From NCBI GenBank assembly GCA_024642805.1, contig JAHEAK010000018.1:1-20203 (forward strand): a DNA stretch of 20,203 nt. Direction: 5' to 3'. Both the position numbers and the translations under genes were made by a program. The notes under the pieces were generated by a model that had not been told where the DNA came from, searched no databases, and saw nothing but the letters and a program-made list of their open reading frames with translations. The DNA is from Kofleriaceae bacterium. Its GTDB lineage: Bacteria > Myxococcota_A > Polyangia > Haliangiales > Haliangiaceae. Positions 19,507 through 20,203 of this stretch are shown piece after piece (the first letter of the stretch is position 1; each line of letters opens with the position of its first letter).

Positions 19507-20203
19507 ATGTCTCGGCACCTTACACAAGCAATCACCCTCGCTTCAGCCACCTTGGCACTCTTCTTCGCCGGCAGCGCGCACGCGCAAATGTCGCCGGGCG
19601 GAGGCGCCGGTGGGCCAATGGGCCCAGACGCCGATGGCGACAAATCCGACGGGGTCGCCGAACAGGCTCCCAAGAAGCTCGGAGCCCTGCCGACCACGCC
19701 CATCTTGCCGCCCCCCAAAGAGGCCAGCAAGGAGCTGCGCGTCTTCAGCCTTGAGGGTTACTTCCGACTGCGCACCGACTGGATGAAGCAATTCGATCTC
19801 GGATTTACCGATGACGAAGCCCTCGGTGGTGCTCCCTTTCCAAACCCACTGGCCTGTCGCAATCCAGCCGCCTCGGGATGCCAGAACTCCTTCGGTTCCG
19901 CGAACACGCGCCTGCGACTGGAGCCTGTTGTGCATCTGGACGAGCGCGCCTCGGTGCACATGCAGGTCGACGTTCTCGACAACCTGGTCCTCGGCTCGAC
20001 TCGCAAGGGCGAAGGCGGTGTCTCCCAACTGCCTGCCGGTGCCTTCGGTGACGCCACCGAGCCACCTCTGGCGGGTGACAACAGCGCCGGCGACTCCATG
20101 GTCGTCAAGCGCGCCTGGGCCGAGGTCGATGCGCCTTTCGGTCTGCTGAAGTTTGGCCGACAGCCCTGGCACTGGGGCATGGGCGTTGTCGCCAACGGCG
20201 GCG
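19507..20203 (+). CDS. Secreted, probably outer-membrane beta-barrel protein (TIGR04551-like), N-terminal 232 residues
   Basis: The frame is open from ATG 19507 to the window edge. A signal peptide (about 1-26, ending AHAQ) is followed by a Gly/Pro/Asp-rich low-complexity stretch (about 27-75). After that come alternating amphipathic strands: LRVFSLEGYFRLRTDW, NTRLRLEPVVHLDERASVHM and MVVKRAWAEVDAPFGLLKFG, then RQPWHWGMGVVANGG. Strand spacing with aromatic ends, and the closing RQPWHWGMG element, recall porin-like barrels and the deltaproteobacterial TIGR04551 family as I remember it. The family name is therefore moderate in confidence, while export is clear. The two cysteines (CRNPAASGC) may form a small disulphide loop. 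The start has a poor Shine-Dalgarno, and no other in-frame start lies nearby upstream. The gene has its own promoter and diverges from the FG-GAP-like lipoprotein. Confidence 0.8.
   Translation, partial: MSRHLTQAITLASATLALFFAGSAHAQMSPGGGAGGPMGPDADGDKSDGVAEQAPKKLGALPTTPILPPPKEASKELRVFSLEGYFRLRTDWMKQFDLGFTDDEALGGAPFPNPLACRNPAASGCQNSFGSANTRLRLEPVVHLDERASVHMQVDVLDNLVLGSTRKGEGGVSQLPAGAFGDATEPPLAGDNSAGDSMVVKRAWAEVDAPFGLLKFGRQPWHWGMGVVANGG

Overview
The window is about 20 kb of GC-rich, gene-dense chromosomal DNA from a Gram-negative bacterium. Lipobox lipoproteins, an outer-membrane barrel-like protein, a NagZ recycling enzyme and periplasmic TPR/peptidase proteins all point to a double membrane. 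MopE-type Cys/Asp repeats, a protein resembling the deltaproteobacterial TIGR04551 family, and a DUF4175-like/MoxR/DUF58/BatA cluster suggest the Myxococcota/Bradymonadota side of the former Deltaproteobacteria. That placement is an inference from gene content only. I see no rRNA, tRNA, CRISPR, insertion sequence or phage gene. No gene-free stretch exceeds 300 bases; the longest is about 200 bases, at 19309-19506.

Region A (1-4213, minus strand) is a peptidoglycan-synthesis cluster. Reading in the direction of transcription, it holds an AsmA-like protein fused to a GT51 peptidoglycan glycosyltransferase, a small membrane protein overlapping its 3' end, a TrmH-type 2'-O-ribose methyltransferase, and a class A penicillin-binding protein that runs off the window at base 1.

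Region B (4263-6080, minus strand) is a compact signalling operon: ECF sigma factor, single-pass anti-sigma factor, and a small secreted protein of unknown function. The last two overlap by ATGA.

Region C (6208-14982, plus strand) is divergent from the sigma operon. Its five genes are packed with overlaps or gaps of at most 12 bases: a large DUF4175-like membrane/coiled-coil protein, a secreted HExxH peptidase with TPR repeats, a MoxR AAA+ ATPase, a DUF58 protein with an intact MIDAS motif, and a BatA-like membrane protein with a degenerate MIDAS. This looks like a MoxR/VWA envelope machine with a dedicated periplasmic protease, possibly under the adjacent sigma factor. It is the best candidate in the window for a little-described system.

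Region D (15018-19308, minus strand) holds a DUF1877 (YfbM-like) protein coupled by ATGA to NagZ, which has a clear promoter placing transcription start on its GTG codon. Further along are a MopE-repeat lipoprotein and a lipoprotein with FG-GAP-like Asp motifs.

Region E (19309-20203) is a divergent intergenic region with several palindromes and a good sigma-70-type promoter. It drives the 5' part of a secreted, probably beta-barrel protein that runs off the right edge.

Non-ATG starts are frequent (GTG and TTG), and several minus- and plus-strand genes are translationally coupled.
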